Below, one piece after another: positions 1 through 8,280 of a stretch of DNA of 64,000 bases. The stretch is from MM2 sp035460165 (GTDB lineage Bacteria; Pseudomonadota; Gammaproteobacteria; Burkholderiales; Methylophilaceae): positions 124,001 through 188,000 of the forward strand of contig DATHWW010000009.1 in the NCBI GenBank assembly GCA_035460165.1, written 5' to 3'. Both the position numbers and the translations under genes were made by a program. Position 1 is the first letter of the stretch, and every line of letters begins with the position of its first letter. The notes below the pieces were generated by a model. It did no database searches, had not been told where the DNA came from, and saw only the letters and a program-made list of their open reading frames with translations.

Positions 1-103
1 CACCGCCGCGCACGGCCACGACGCGTTCCTGATGCCGGATCCGCACTATCACGCGGTGGTGCGCGCCTATCTGGAAAATATCGAATTCGGGGAGGGCCAA
101 TGA
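1..103 (+). CDS. metX: Homoserine O-acyltransferase MetX, C-terminal end only
   Basis: Only the last 33 or so codons are in the window; the reading frame enters from the left edge and stops with TGA at 101-103. The translated tail contains GHDAFL, which matches the catalytic-histidine motif near the end of MetX-type alpha/beta-hydrolases that acylate homoserine in methionine synthesis. The stop overlaps the start of metW (ATGA arrangement), the usual metX-metW pair of betaproteobacteria, which strongly supports the call despite the short fragment. Confidence 0.85.
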   Translation, partial: TAAHGHDAFLMPDPHYHAVVRAYLENIEFGEGQ

Positions 104-738
104 TGAGCACGCATACCCCAGTGCAAGCGCATATGCACTTCGCCGAAGCCGCGTCCGAACGCCGGGATTTCGCTGCGATCGCTCGCTGGATCGCCCCCCG
201 CGCCAAAGTGCTCGACCTCGGCTGCGGCGACGGCGCACTGCTCGGCTATCTTCGCGACACGCTGAATGTGCGCGGTTACGGCGTCGAACGCGCCGACGCC
301 AATGTACTGGCTTGCGTCCAAAACGGCGTCAATGTGATTCAGATGGACCTGGAAGCCGGCCTGTCGGGTTTCGAAGCGCAGTCGTTCGAGGTGGTGATCC
401 TATCGCAGACTTTGCAGGCGATGCACAACACCGAAGGTATCGTGCTGGACATGCTGCGCGTCGGCAAGGAAGTCATCGTAACCTTCCCCAACTTCGGCTA
501 CTGGAAGCACCGCATCCAGCTGATCGGCGGCAACATGCCGGTATCGCGCAACCTGCCTTACCAGTGGTACGACACGCCTAACGTGCACCTGTGCACCATC
601 AGCGATTTCGATAACTTCTGCCGCGACCACAACATCCGCGTCACCGAGCGGCTGGTGCTGACGGATGGCAAGCCGGTCAGCGTGCTACCCAACATCCTGG
701 GTAGCTTGGCGATGTATCGTTTGGGCAACGGCGCCTGA
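100..738 (+). CDS. metW: Methionine biosynthesis protein MetW
   Basis: A 212-residue cytoplasmic protein with a class I methyltransferase-like fold. The SAM-binding motif I, LDLGCGDG, lies at residues 38-45. MetW is encoded with MetX in proteobacteria and is needed for full homoserine acyltransferase activity, probably as a partner protein rather than a classical methyltransferase. Length and motif order match the family. The start overlaps the metX stop by four bases, so the two are translationally coupled. A second ATG directly follows the first (103), so the start is uncertain by one codon. Confidence 0.93.
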   Translation: MMSTHTPVQAHMHFAEAASERRDFAAIARWIAPRAKVLDLGCGDGALLGYLRDTLNVRGYGVERADANVLACVQNGVNVIQMDLEAGLSGFEAQSFEVVILSQTLQAMHNTEGIVLDMLRVGKEVIVTFPNFGYWKHRIQLIGGNMPVSRNLPYQWYDTPNVHLCTISDFDNFCRDHNIRVTERLVLTDGKPVSVLPNILGSLAMYRLGNGA

Positions 739-834
739 TTCGTCATTCCGGGGCCGCCGCTGGCAGAACCAGCACAGTGAGATGCAGAAGAGTTGCTACA
801 CAATTTCTCGAATGACGAGCTCTTCTTAACGTAT

Positions 835-1500
835 CTACCAGAAAAGTTTAATCAGCCCGACAACACCAAACCCCAGCACCAGCAAGCCGCTGACGCGCCG
901 CACCCAGAGGTGTTGAAGAAATCCCTTCAGCCTGACCGCCGCCATCCCCATCGCCAGCAACGCGGGCAAGGTTCCCAACCCGAACGCCAGCATCAGCGCG
1001 CCGCCCTGCAAAGCACTACCCGTCGCCAGCGCCGCGACGAGCACGCTATAGACGAGACCGCACGGCAGCCAGCCCCATAGCAATCCAAGCACGAACGCCT
1101 GACGCCAGGTCAGCACCGGCAGGAATTTCTTCGATAATGGCTGTATCCTCTTCCAGAATATGCCGCCAGCCCGCTCCAGCATCAGCACACCACGCCACCA
1201 CCCGGCCAGATAGAGGCCCAGCGCAATCAATATCAGGTTCGCCAGCAGGTAGAGCAGCTTTTCCACCGGCAGCAGATGATTGAGAAACAAACTGGACGAC
1301 CCCAGCAAGCCGGCCAGCACGCCAGCCAGGGTATAGCTCGCGATGCGGCCGGCGTTATAGCTGAAGTGATATCCGATCCTGGGCTTCTGGCCCGGCAGAG
1401 ACAGGCTGACCGCACTGACGATGCCGCCGCACATGCCGGCACAATGCCCGCCACCGAGCAGGCCGACCAGCAACGCGGAAATCAGGCTAAGTTCAGGCAC
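835..1500 (-). CDS. Sulfite exporter TauE/SafE (DsbD-like) family membrane protein
   Basis: A 221-residue, very hydrophobic protein with about six transmembrane segments. The N-terminal GHCAGMCGG (about residues 18-26) and the later WLPCG motif are typical of the COG2836 branch of the TauE/SafE/DsbD superfamily, in which paired cysteines in the first and fourth helices suggest thiol or metal-related transport. Members often accompany cytochrome oxidase or copper genes, but here the neighbour is ampG, whose 3' end it overlaps by eight bases, so the two are probably cotranscribed. Substrate cannot be told from sequence. Confidence 0.8.
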   Translation of the reverse strand: MPELSLISALLVGLLGGGHCAGMCGGIVSAVSLSLPGQKPRIGYHFSYNAGRIASYTLAGVLAGLLGSSSLFLNHLLPVEKLLYLLANLILIALGLYLAGWWRGVLMLERAGGIFWKRIQPLSKKFLPVLTWRQAFVLGLLWGWLPCGLVYSVLVAALATGSALQGGALMLAFGLGTLPALLAMGMAAVRLKGFLQHLWVRRVSGLLVLGFGVVGLIKLFW

Positions 1501-2725
1501 GGCCCAAGGCCTCCAGACGGCCGCGCATCAGCCAAAGCAAGCCCAGTCCCGGCAGCGCGGCGATAAAAGTGAAACCGAAGAATGTCGTCCAGCCGACCGC
1601 CTCGACCAGATAACCGGAAGAAGGCCCGACATAAACGCGCCCGACCGCCGCAAGTGCGGAAAGCAAGGCATATTGACTGGCGGTGAAACGGTGATCGCAC
1701 ATGCTCATCAAGAGCGCCACGAAGGCGGCGGTGCCCATGCCTCCGGCGAGATTCTCGAAACCGACCGCAAGCACCATCAGGCCATAATCCTTGCCGGCAG
1801 CAGCCAGCCACATGAAGGTGAGGTTGGAAATGGCCTGCAGCACGCCGAACAGCAGCAGCGAGCGGAACATACCTAACTTCGCCATCAACGCGCCGCCGGC
1901 GACCACCCCGAATAGCGTAGCGATCAACCCCATCCCCTTATTGATAGCGCCGACTTCGGTCGGAGTAAATTCAACGCCGCGTATCAGGAAGGCCGTGGTC
2001 AGCGATCCGGCAAAGGCGTCGCCCAGCTTGTACAGCACGATCAGCAGCAACAGGCCCCAGGCGCCGTTGCGAGAAAAGAACTCGCGCAGCGGCTCCACCA
2101 CGGCTTCCGTCAGGGTACGCGGCGGCTGGATATGCCCATCCGGCTCCGGCCCCCACAATGTCGCGAGCACCGCCAATCCCATCAGCCCCGCCATCAGCCA
2201 GTAGGTATGCTGCCAGCCGATCTGGTCGGCAATGATCAATGCCAGCGCCCCCGATACCAGCATCGCCAGGCGGTAGCCGAGCACCGAAACCGCGGCGCCG
2301 GCGCCGCGCTCGGCCGCTTGCAGGACATCGGTGCGGTAGGCATCGAACACCACGTCCTGCGATGCGGAAGCGAAGGCAACGATCAGCGCCAGCGCAGCCA
2401 ACGCCCACGGAGCATTCGCAGGATTCAACGAACCCATGACGGCAATCGACACCATCAGCGCCAATTGCATGCTCGCAATCCAGCCGCGACGCCGTCCCAG
2501 CCAGGGCGGCACGAAGCGATCCATCAGCGGCGCCCACAGGAATTTCCAGGTGTAGGGCAGGCCCACCAGCGTGAAGATGCCGATGGTGGCGAGATCGACG
2601 CCCGACACCGTCATCCAGGCCTGCAAGGTGCCGCTGGTCAGCGCCAGCGGCAGGCCGGAAGAAAAGCCCAGCAGAAAGATCACGGCGATGCGGCGATTGC
2701 GGAAAATATCGAGATAGGGATTCAT
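1493..2725 (-). CDS. ampG: AmpG-type muropeptide permease (MFS)
   Basis: A 410-residue major facilitator with about 12 membrane segments. The opening residues (NPYLDIFRNRR, then LLGFSSGLPLAL) and the GRRRGWI loop between helices 2 and 3 are characteristic of AmpG, the inner-membrane importer of GlcNAc-anhydroMurNAc peptides for cell-wall recycling. The frame is open upstream, but the ATG at 2723-2725 puts the family N-terminus at residue 1, so this start is preferred over 2827. It leads a two-gene unit with the TauE/SafE-like gene. The window holds no AmpC or AmpR. Confidence 0.88.
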   Translation of the reverse strand: MNPYLDIFRNRRIAVIFLLGFSSGLPLALTSGTLQAWMTVSGVDLATIGIFTLVGLPYTWKFLWAPLMDRFVPPWLGRRRGWIASMQLALMVSIAVMGSLNPANAPWALAALALIVAFASASQDVVFDAYRTDVLQAAERGAGAAVSVLGYRLAMLVSGALALIIADQIGWQHTYWLMAGLMGLAVLATLWGPEPDGHIQPPRTLTEAVVEPLREFFSRNGAWGLLLLIVLYKLGDAFAGSLTTAFLIRGVEFTPTEVGAINKGMGLIATLFGVVAGGALMAKLGMFRSLLLFGVLQAISNLTFMWLAAAGKDYGLMVLAVGFENLAGGMGTAAFVALLMSMCDHRFTASQYALLSALAAVGRVYVGPSSGYLVEAVGWTTFFGFTFIAALPGLGLLWLMRGRLEALGRA

Positions 2726-2842
2726 CGGCGAGGTGCATGTATGTTGATCCCGCATGATACCGAATGCCGGCCGCAGCAGGTATCGGCGTAAATGTAAGGC
2801 CAGGCATCCCGGCACGACTAAAGGCAAAGACTGGAGCGTGCC

Positions 2843-3625
2843 ATGCCTATACGTCGTACCCTGATCGGTTGCCTGATGTGCTTCTTGCCAATAATAGCCG
2901 CAGGCGCTCCCACAGAGTGCGGCGTCAGCAGCGGATTGAATCGCGTTGCGCTGCTGGAACTCTACACTTCGGAAGGATGCAGCAGTTGCCCGCCTGCCGA
3001 CCGCTGGTTAAGCAGCCTCGCAGCAAAAGGCGTCGGCAGCGAGCGTATCGTCCCGCTGGCCTTGCATGTGGACTACTGGGATTACATCGGCTGGCGCGAT
3101 CGCTTCGCCCAGCCCGGCTTTACCGAGCGTCAACGTCAAATGGCATTGCTGGGCAATTCCACGCTGGTGTATACGCCGCAGCTCATGCTCAACGGGCGCG
3201 ATTTCCGCAACTGGAGAAATTCGGGTCGCTTCGAGCGCGAATTGGCCGCGATCAATAGCTCCGCCGCTCAAGCCACCATCCGCCTGACGCTCAAACGACC
3301 CAGGCCGGACAGTCTCGATGTTTCCACCGCCACGCAGAATACACAGGAAGGTAATCATGCTCTCTTTTTGGCGCTGTATGAAAACAACCTGAGCAGCGTC
3401 GTCAAGCAAGGCGAAAATGCCGGGGCCACATTGCATCACGACTTTGTCGTACGTAAATGGCTAGGACCGTTTGCGTTGAACAGGAAATCACCCGCCTCAT
3501 GGCGGCATGAAATCAAGCTGGATATGGAATGGAATTCGAAAGCGCTGGGACTTGCCGCCTTTGTGCAAAACACCGCAACGGGAGAAGTGCTGCAAGCGGT
3601 ATCGCGGCCGCTTTGCACGGAATGA
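2843..3625 (+). CDS. DUF1223 thioredoxin-like secreted protein
   Basis: A 260-residue protein with a probable signal peptide (about residues 1-21) followed by LLELYTSEGCSSCPPAD, the diagnostic DUF1223 motif with a CxxC pair at C46 and C49. The family has a thioredoxin-like fold and is predicted to be periplasmic; no biochemical role is established. It is divergent from ampG and its stop codon directly abuts the stop of the next, convergent gene. The N-terminal hydrophobic stretch and the cysteine motif are directly visible; the redox role is inferred. Confidence 0.85.
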   Translation: MPIRRTLIGCLMCFLPIIAAGAPTECGVSSGLNRVALLELYTSEGCSSCPPADRWLSSLAAKGVGSERIVPLALHVDYWDYIGWRDRFAQPGFTERQRQMALLGNSTLVYTPQLMLNGRDFRNWRNSGRFERELAAINSSAAQATIRLTLKRPRPDSLDVSTATQNTQEGNHALFLALYENNLSSVVKQGENAGATLHHDFVVRKWLGPFALNRKSPASWRHEIKLDMEWNSKALGLAAFVQNTATGEVLQAVSRPLCTE

Positions 3626-3898
3626 CTACCGGATCATGTGCGGCAAGGGCAGGCCGATGCCTTGCGTCAGGCAATCTTCCGGCATGATGATTTCGATATG
3701 CTCGCGGTTGATGTTCATGAAACTGGTCACTGCAACTTTGCGCTGGTCGTGATCCCAGATTTCGGCTTCGGTAACGGCGATGAATTCCTTGGATTCGCAG
3801 ATGTAATCGGTCACTCGCGACTCGGGAAGCACTGAGATATGTCCAACGATACGGTAATGGCCAGTCAAAATGATTACCCGGGTTTTGTCGGTTTCCAT
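3626..3898 (-). CDS. Small hypothetical protein (about 90 aa)
   Basis: A soluble protein with no signal peptide or membrane segment. It starts ETDKTRVIILTGHYRIVGHI and looks mostly beta-stranded with alternating hydrophobic residues (ILTGHYRIVGHI, EIWDHD, INREHIEIIMP). I do not recognise a characterised family. Two adjacent ATGs are possible; the second (3898) lies seven bases from a good AGGAG at 3906-3910 and is chosen. It ends tail-to-tail with the DUF1223 gene without a gap. Coding status rests on the ribosome-binding site and protein-like composition. Confidence 0.65.
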   Translation of the reverse strand: METDKTRVIILTGHYRIVGHISVLPESRVTDYICESKEFIAVTEAEIWDHDQRKVAVTSFMNINREHIEIIMPEDCLTQGIGLPLPHMIR

Positions 3899-3980
3899 CA
3901 TTGTTCTCCTTTACGTCGTCGTGATTACCGCCTGCTCGTAGCATAACAAATAGTGAATGTTTCCGGGCAGTTATCGCCGA

Positions 3981-4757
3981 TTATAGGTCGTAATCGACGA
4001 TAAGCGGCGCGTGATCGCTGAAACGCTCGGTTTTGTAGACGCTGGTGGCGACAGCCTTGGACGCGATATCCGGCGTCGCGACCTGGTAGTCGATGCGCCA
4101 CCCCACATTTTTTGCCCACGCTTGCCCGCGGTTGCTCCACCAGGTGTAGCACTCGTCGGTGGTGTCGGGGTGGAGACGACGATAGACGTCGATCCAACCC
4201 AGCTCGCTGAATATCCTGCTCATCCACGCCCGCTCTTCAGGCAAGAAACCGGAATTCTTGCGATTGCCGCGCCAGTTCTTAAGGTCGATTTCGCAGTGTG
4301 CAATGTTCCAGTCACCGCAGATAACCACCTCGCGTCCACTTTCCTTGAGTTGCATCAGGCGCGGCAGGAAGCGCTCCATCACGCTGAACTTCACCGTCTG
4401 CCGCTCTTCGCCGCTGGAACCGGAAGGAAGGTAAAGCGACACCACGGACAGATTGCCGAACTGCGCTTCGATATAACGACCTTCGGCGTCGATATCCGGC
4501 ATGCCCAGGCCCTCGATGATGGCATCCGGTTGGCGCTTCGAATAAATGCCGACGCCGCTGTAGCCTTTTTTCTCGGCATAGTGAAAATAGCCATAGAGGC
4601 CGTCCGGCTGCAGCATTTCGCGCGTCATGTCCGGGGCCTGCGCTTTCAGCTCCTGCAAGCAGATGATGTCGGCGTTCTGTTTTTCCAGCCAGGGAAAGAG
4701 GCCCTTGGTAGTGGCGGAGCGGATGCCATTGAGGTTTAACGATATAATTCGCAGCAA
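3981..4757 (-). CDS. xthA: Exodeoxyribonuclease III (AP endonuclease)
   Basis: A 258-residue enzyme of the exonuclease III/APE1 family for base-excision repair. Visible motifs in order: ISLNLNGIRSA at the start (metal-site Asn), CLQELKAQ (catalytic Glu), YSGVGIY, GDWNIAH (Asp and Asn of the active site), and the C-terminal SDHAPLIVDYDL holding the catalytic Asp-His pair. Length matches the family. It is divergent from pyrE with only 24 bases between starts, so the promoters of each lie in or beside the other's 5' end. Confidence 0.95.
   Translation of the reverse strand: MLRIISLNLNGIRSATTKGLFPWLEKQNADIICLQELKAQAPDMTREMLQPDGLYGYFHYAEKKGYSGVGIYSKRQPDAIIEGLGMPDIDAEGRYIEAQFGNLSVVSLYLPSGSSGEERQTVKFSVMERFLPRLMQLKESGREVVICGDWNIAHCEIDLKNWRGNRKNSGFLPEERAWMSRIFSELGWIDVYRRLHPDTTDECYTWWSNRGQAWAKNVGWRIDYQVATPDIASKAVATSVYKTERFSDHAPLIVDYDL
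4743..4748 (+). promoter_or_regulatory. Candidate -10 box for pyrE
   Basis: A perfect TATAAT hexamer lies 33 bases before the pyrE ATG, inside the first codons of the divergent xthA. I see no good -35 hexamer at 16-18 bases, so this is a candidate only. Confidence 0.4.
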
Positions 4758-4781
4758 TTTGGTTTTCTCGGTATCAATCCA

Positions 4782-5423
4782 ATGTCAGATTTCACCCAGC
4801 AGTTTATCCAATTCGCGATTCAAAAGCAGGTCTTGCGTTTCGGCGAATTCAAGACCAAGGCCGGCCGCCTGAGCCCGTATTTCTTCAACGCCGGCCTGTT
4901 CAACGATGGCGAGAGCCTGATGAAACTGGGTGAATTCTACGCAGCGGCCATCCTCAAGTCCGGCATCCAGTTCGACATGTTGTTCGGCCCCGCCTACAAA
5001 GGAATCACGCTGGCCGCCAGCATCGCGATCGCGCTGACCCGTCAGGGCCGCAACGTGCCTTATGCCTATAACCGCAAGGAAGCCAAAGACCACGGCGAGG
5101 GCGGCATCATCGTCGGCGCGCCGCTGGCCGGGCGCGTGCTGATTGTCGACGACGTGATTTCCGCCGGGGTGTCGGTGCGCGAGTCGGTAGACATCATCCG
5201 CGCCCAAGGCGCCATGCCATGCGGCGTCGCCATCGCCATCGACCGCCAGGAACGCGGCCAGGGCACGCTGTCTGCGGTGCAGGAAGTGCAACGCGACAAT
5301 GGCATTCCGGTGATCAGCATCGCCACCCTGGACGACCTCATCCTTTATCTGGAAGATGCTCCGGAATTGGTCGCGCACAAAGCCGACGTGGAAAAATACC
5401 GGGCAGCATACGGCGTGATCTAA
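4782..5423 (+). CDS. pyrE: Orotate phosphoribosyltransferase
   Basis: A 213-residue type I phosphoribosyltransferase converting orotate and PRPP to OMP in pyrimidine synthesis. The PRPP-binding signature VLIVDDVISAGVS is near residues 121-133, and the YNRKEAKDHGEGG flexible-loop motif lies just before it. FGPAYKGITLA near residue 66 is the typical PyrE substrate loop. Full family length. It is a single gene, divergent from xthA; the downstream bfd has its own iron-type promoter. Confidence 0.96.
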   Translation: MSDFTQQFIQFAIQKQVLRFGEFKTKAGRLSPYFFNAGLFNDGESLMKLGEFYAAAILKSGIQFDMLFGPAYKGITLAASIAIALTRQGRNVPYAYNRKEAKDHGEGGIIVGAPLAGRVLIVDDVISAGVSVRESVDIIRAQGAMPCGVAIAIDRQERGQGTLSAVQEVQRDNGIPVISIATLDDLILYLEDAPELVAHKADVEKYRAAYGVI

Positions 5424-5429
5424 ATAGTA

Positions 5430-5457
5430 TTGACAACGATTCTCATTTAGATAAAAT
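5430..5457 (+). promoter_or_regulatory. bfd promoter overlapped by a Fur box
   Basis: TTGACA (5430-5435) and TAAAAT (5452-5457) are separated by 16 bases. Between and overlapping them, gacaacgattctcatttag (5432-5450) resembles the 19-base Fur consensus (GATAATGATTATCATTATC) at roughly 14 positions. Binding of Fur-Fe2+ here would block RNA polymerase, so bfd should be induced under iron limitation, as expected for a ferredoxin that helps mobilise stored iron. Confidence 0.75.
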
Positions 5458-5487
5458 GCACCTTGAGTTTCCCATTCAAGGTGCCTT

Positions 5488-5694
5488 ATGTACGTTTGCG
5501 TTTGCCGTGCCGTAACCGATAGTCAGATCCGCGATGCGATCTGCGACGGCGCGTGCTCGATGCGCGAACTGCGCCAGCGCCTTGGCGTCGCTTCCGAGTG
5601 CGGCCGTTGCTCGCAATGCGCGCTCGGTATCCTGCGCGGCCAACAGCAAACCAACGTTCAATCGCCCTCCGACAACGCCGTCGTTTACGGCTAA
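5488..5694 (+). CDS. bfd: Bacterioferritin-associated ferredoxin
   Basis: A 68-residue [2Fe-2S] protein with the exact Bfd ligand pattern: C4 and C6 (YVCVCRAVTD) plus C38 and C41 (ECGRC). Bfd binds bacterioferritin and passes electrons to reduce the ferric core so that iron can leave. It is preceded by a Fur-overlapped promoter and followed by bfr. The length matches the family; the tail after residue 52 is variable and polar. Confidence 0.93.
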   Translation: MYVCVCRAVTDSQIRDAICDGACSMRELRQRLGVASECGRCSQCALGILRGQQQTNVQSPSDNAVVYG

Positions 5695-5776
5695 TTCCCC
5701 CAGCCTTTTCAGCTATTGCCACGCTTGACAAGCCGGTCTATCCTGCTTGTTTAACACCCACATGCGGAGGCATATC

Positions 5777-6256
5777 ATGAAAGGTGACAAGAAAGTCATC
5801 CAGCACCTTAACAAGGCGCTCACCCTCGAACTCACGGCAATCAACCAGTATTTCCTGCATGCCCGCATGTACAAGAATTGGGGCCTAATGGCATTGGCCA
5901 AGAAGGTTTACGAAGAATCCATCGAAGAGATGAAGCACGCGGACAAGCTGATCGAGCGCATCCTGTTCCTGGATGGCCTGCCCAACCTGCAAGACCTCAA
6001 CAAGCTGTTGATCGGTGAAAACGTGCCGGAATGCATGCAATGCGACCTCAACCTGGAAATCGGCGGGCGGGTACATTACCTCGATGCCATTCATTACTGC
6101 GAATCGGTGAAGGATTATGTCTCGCGCGACATCCTTTCCGCAATTCTGGACGACACCGAAGAACACATCGATTATCTGGAAACGCAACTGGGACTGATCG
6201 AACGCCTGGGCCTGCAGAATTACCAGCAGTCCGCGCTGGGCGAGATGCCAAGCTGA
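5777..6256 (+). CDS. bfr: Bacterioferritin
   Basis: A 159-residue ferritin-like four-helix protein that stores iron as a haem-containing 24-mer. E18, E51 and H54 of the dinuclear ferroxidase site are present, as is M52, the axial haem ligand shared between subunits. The ATG at 5777 is chosen over an upstream in-frame ATG (5747) because GGAGG sits at 5766-5770 and the protein then starts with the canonical MKGDKKVIQHLNKAL. A TTGACA hexamer at 5725-5730 could belong to its own promoter. A strong terminator follows. Confidence 0.95.
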   Translation: MKGDKKVIQHLNKALTLELTAINQYFLHARMYKNWGLMALAKKVYEESIEEMKHADKLIERILFLDGLPNLQDLNKLLIGENVPECMQCDLNLEIGGRVHYLDAIHYCESVKDYVSRDILSAILDDTEEHIDYLETQLGLIERLGLQNYQQSALGEMPS

Positions 6257-6278
6257 TTCGCCGCCGCGAAACTTTACG

Positions 6279-6312
6279 AGGCGATGCCGCATCCGAACGG
6301 CATCGCCTTTTT
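6279..6312 (+). terminator. Rho-independent terminator after bfr
   Basis: A perfect 11-base-pair stem (6279-6289 with 6298-6308) with an 8-base loop, ending in a run of five T on the plus strand. It lies 22 bases after the bfr stop. Confidence 0.88.
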
Positions 6313-6326
6313 AACGCCATCAGATC

Positions 6327-6839
6327 ATGATCGTCTGCAGCTTTCCGCCCGTCGCCGCGCCCGATGCCCGGCTGCTCATCCTCGGCTCCATGCCCGGCAA
6401 AGCCTCGCTCGCCGCCAACCAGTATTACGCCCATCCGCGCAATCTGTTCTGGCCGATCATGGGCGAGTTGTTCGGGGCAGGCCTGGAATTACCTTATGAA
6501 GAACGGCTGGAGGTACTGCGGGGTGAAGGGGTTGCGCTGTGGGACGTATTGAAGGAATGCTTTCGCGTCAGCGCGCTGGATTCGGACATCGTGGAAGCAT
6601 CGATTGTTGCCAATGATTTCGCAAATTTCTTTGCGCGCCACACGCAAATCAGACATGTGTTTTTCAATGGCGCCAAGGCGGAACAGGCCTTTCGTAAATA
6701 TGCCCTGCCCACATTGGCGCATCTGCCGCCCATCGAACTGATCAGGCTATCGTCGACCAGTCCGGCCAATGCAGCGATTCCTCTCGCCGCCCGGCTAGCG
6801 CAATGGCGCGAGATCAAGCGGCTGACGGAGCAGGTTTAA
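6327..6839 (+). CDS. DNA-deoxyinosine glycosylase (uracil-DNA glycosylase superfamily)
   Basis: A 170-residue protein of the family 6 (hypoxanthine-DNA glycosylase, Mug-like) branch. The N-terminal LILGSMPGKASLAANQYYAHPRN region (about residues 17-38) is the family's motif 1, with the conserved Asn and Phe-Trp after it, and LSSTSPAN near residue 140 is the second substrate loop. It should excise deaminated adenine (hypoxanthine), possibly also uracil, from DNA. It starts just after the bfr terminator and ends nine bases from the convergent gatB stop. The exact substrate is inferred from the family. Confidence 0.83.
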   Translation: MIVCSFPPVAAPDARLLILGSMPGKASLAANQYYAHPRNLFWPIMGELFGAGLELPYEERLEVLRGEGVALWDVLKECFRVSALDSDIVEASIVANDFANFFARHTQIRHVFFNGAKAEQAFRKYALPTLAHLPPIELIRLSSTSPANAAIPLAARLAQWREIKRLTEQV

Positions 6840-6847
6840 ACCCGCCC

Positions 6848-8278
6848 TTAAGCCAGCTTTTGCTTCAGGATTTCGTTGACCTGCGCCGGATTGGCCTTGC
6901 CTTTGCTGGCCTTCATGCACTGACCAACCAAGCCGTTAAAGGCTTTTTCCTTGCCGGCCTTGTATTCCGCGACCATTGCGGCGTTTGCGGCCAGCACTTC
7001 ATCGACGATCTTTTCGATCGCTCCGGAATCGGAGACCTGCTTCAGGCCCTGCTTTTCGATAATGGCGTCGGCATCGCCTTCGCCTGCCCACATCGCGGCA
7101 AACACGTCCTTGGCGATCTTGCCGGAGATGGTGCCGTCCTGAATGCGCTTCAGAAGTGCGGCCAGTTGTAGCGGAGTAACCGGCGATGCTGCGATTTCGC
7201 GGCCTTCCTCGTTCAGCTTGGCGGCGACCGTGCCCATCACCCAGTTGGCGACCAATTTCGCCTCGCCGCCAAAATCGGCAGCCGCAGCGACGAAATAATC
7301 CGCCATCGCGCGCGAAGCGGTAATCGTGCTGGCATCGTAGGCGGTGAGTCCGTATTCCTGCTCGAAGCGGGCCTTCATCGCTTCCGGCAGCTCCGGCATG
7401 GTGGCCTTCACCTTGGCGATATCCTCCGCCGTCACTTCCAGCGGCAACAGGTCAGGGTCAGGGAAATAACGGTAATCGTTGGCTTCTTCCTTGCTGCGCA
7501 TCGCGCGCGTCTCGCCGGTATCCGGGTCGAACAGCACGGTGGCCTGCTGGATGGTGCCGCCGTCTTCCAGCGTTTCGATCTGCCAGCGGGTTTCGTACTC
7601 GATCGCCTGCTGCATGAAGCGGAAGGAGTTGAGGTTCTTGATCTCGCGGCGCGTGCCCAGCTTGTCAGAACCCTTGGGGCGCACGGACACGTTCACGTCG
7701 CAGCGGAAGGATCCTTCCTGCATGTTGCCGTCGCAGATGCCGATCCACTGCACCAGCTCGTGAAGTTTCTTGGCGTAGGCTACCGCTTCGGCAGCCGAGC
7801 GCATGTCCGGCTCGGTCACGATTTCCAACAGCGGCGTGCCGGCGCGGTTGAGGTCGATGCCGGTCATGCCGTGGAAGTCTTCGTGCACGGACTTGCCGGC
7901 GTCTTCTTCCAGATGCGCGCGGGTGATATTGATCACCTTTTCTTCATCGCCGACCTGGATCGTCAGGCGCCCCTTGCCCACTACCGGCAGTTCGTACTGG
8001 CTGATCTGGTAGCCCTTGGGCAGGTCGGGGTAGAAGTAATTCTTGCGAGCAAACACCGAGCGCGGCGCGATCTCGGCGTCGATGGCCAGGCCGAACTTGA
8101 TCGCGCAGCGCACGGCTTCCTTGTTCAGTACCGGCAGCACGCCGGGCAGGGCGATGCTCACGACGCAGGCCTGGGTGTTCGGCTCCGAACCAAAGGCGGT
8201 GGAGGCCCCCGAAAAAATCTTGGTATTGGTTTGAAGCTGGGTATGTGTTTCCAGCCCGATCACGACTTCCCACTGCAT
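6848..8278 (-). CDS. gatB: Aspartyl/glutamyl-tRNA amidotransferase subunit B
   Basis: A 476-residue GatB, the kinase/tRNA-binding subunit of the GatCAB complex that corrects Glu-tRNA(Gln) or Asp-tRNA(Asn). It begins WEVVIGLETHTQLQT, contains the FARKNYFYPDLPKGYQISQY signature, and ends in the YqeY-like tail domain (LVGQCMKASKGKANPAQVNEILKQ). Full length. It is the last gene of the gatC-gatA-gatB unit, separated from gatA by two bases. Confidence 0.97.
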   Translation of the reverse strand: MQWEVVIGLETHTQLQTNTKIFSGASTAFGSEPNTQACVVSIALPGVLPVLNKEAVRCAIKFGLAIDAEIAPRSVFARKNYFYPDLPKGYQISQYELPVVGKGRLTIQVGDEEKVINITRAHLEEDAGKSVHEDFHGMTGIDLNRAGTPLLEIVTEPDMRSAAEAVAYAKKLHELVQWIGICDGNMQEGSFRCDVNVSVRPKGSDKLGTRREIKNLNSFRFMQQAIEYETRWQIETLEDGGTIQQATVLFDPDTGETRAMRSKEEANDYRYFPDPDLLPLEVTAEDIAKVKATMPELPEAMKARFEQEYGLTAYDASTITASRAMADYFVAAAADFGGEAKLVANWVMGTVAAKLNEEGREIAASPVTPLQLAALLKRIQDGTISGKIAKDVFAAMWAGEGDADAIIEKQGLKQVSDSGAIEKIVDEVLAANAAMVAEYKAGKEKAFNGLVGQCMKASKGKANPAQVNEILKQKLA

Positions 8279-8280
8279 GA

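Noticed and set aside
739..834. Terminator between metW and the TauE/SafE-like gene
   Set aside because: Only weak, interrupted inverted repeats (for example CTCG-AATGA-CGAG) without a T-run.
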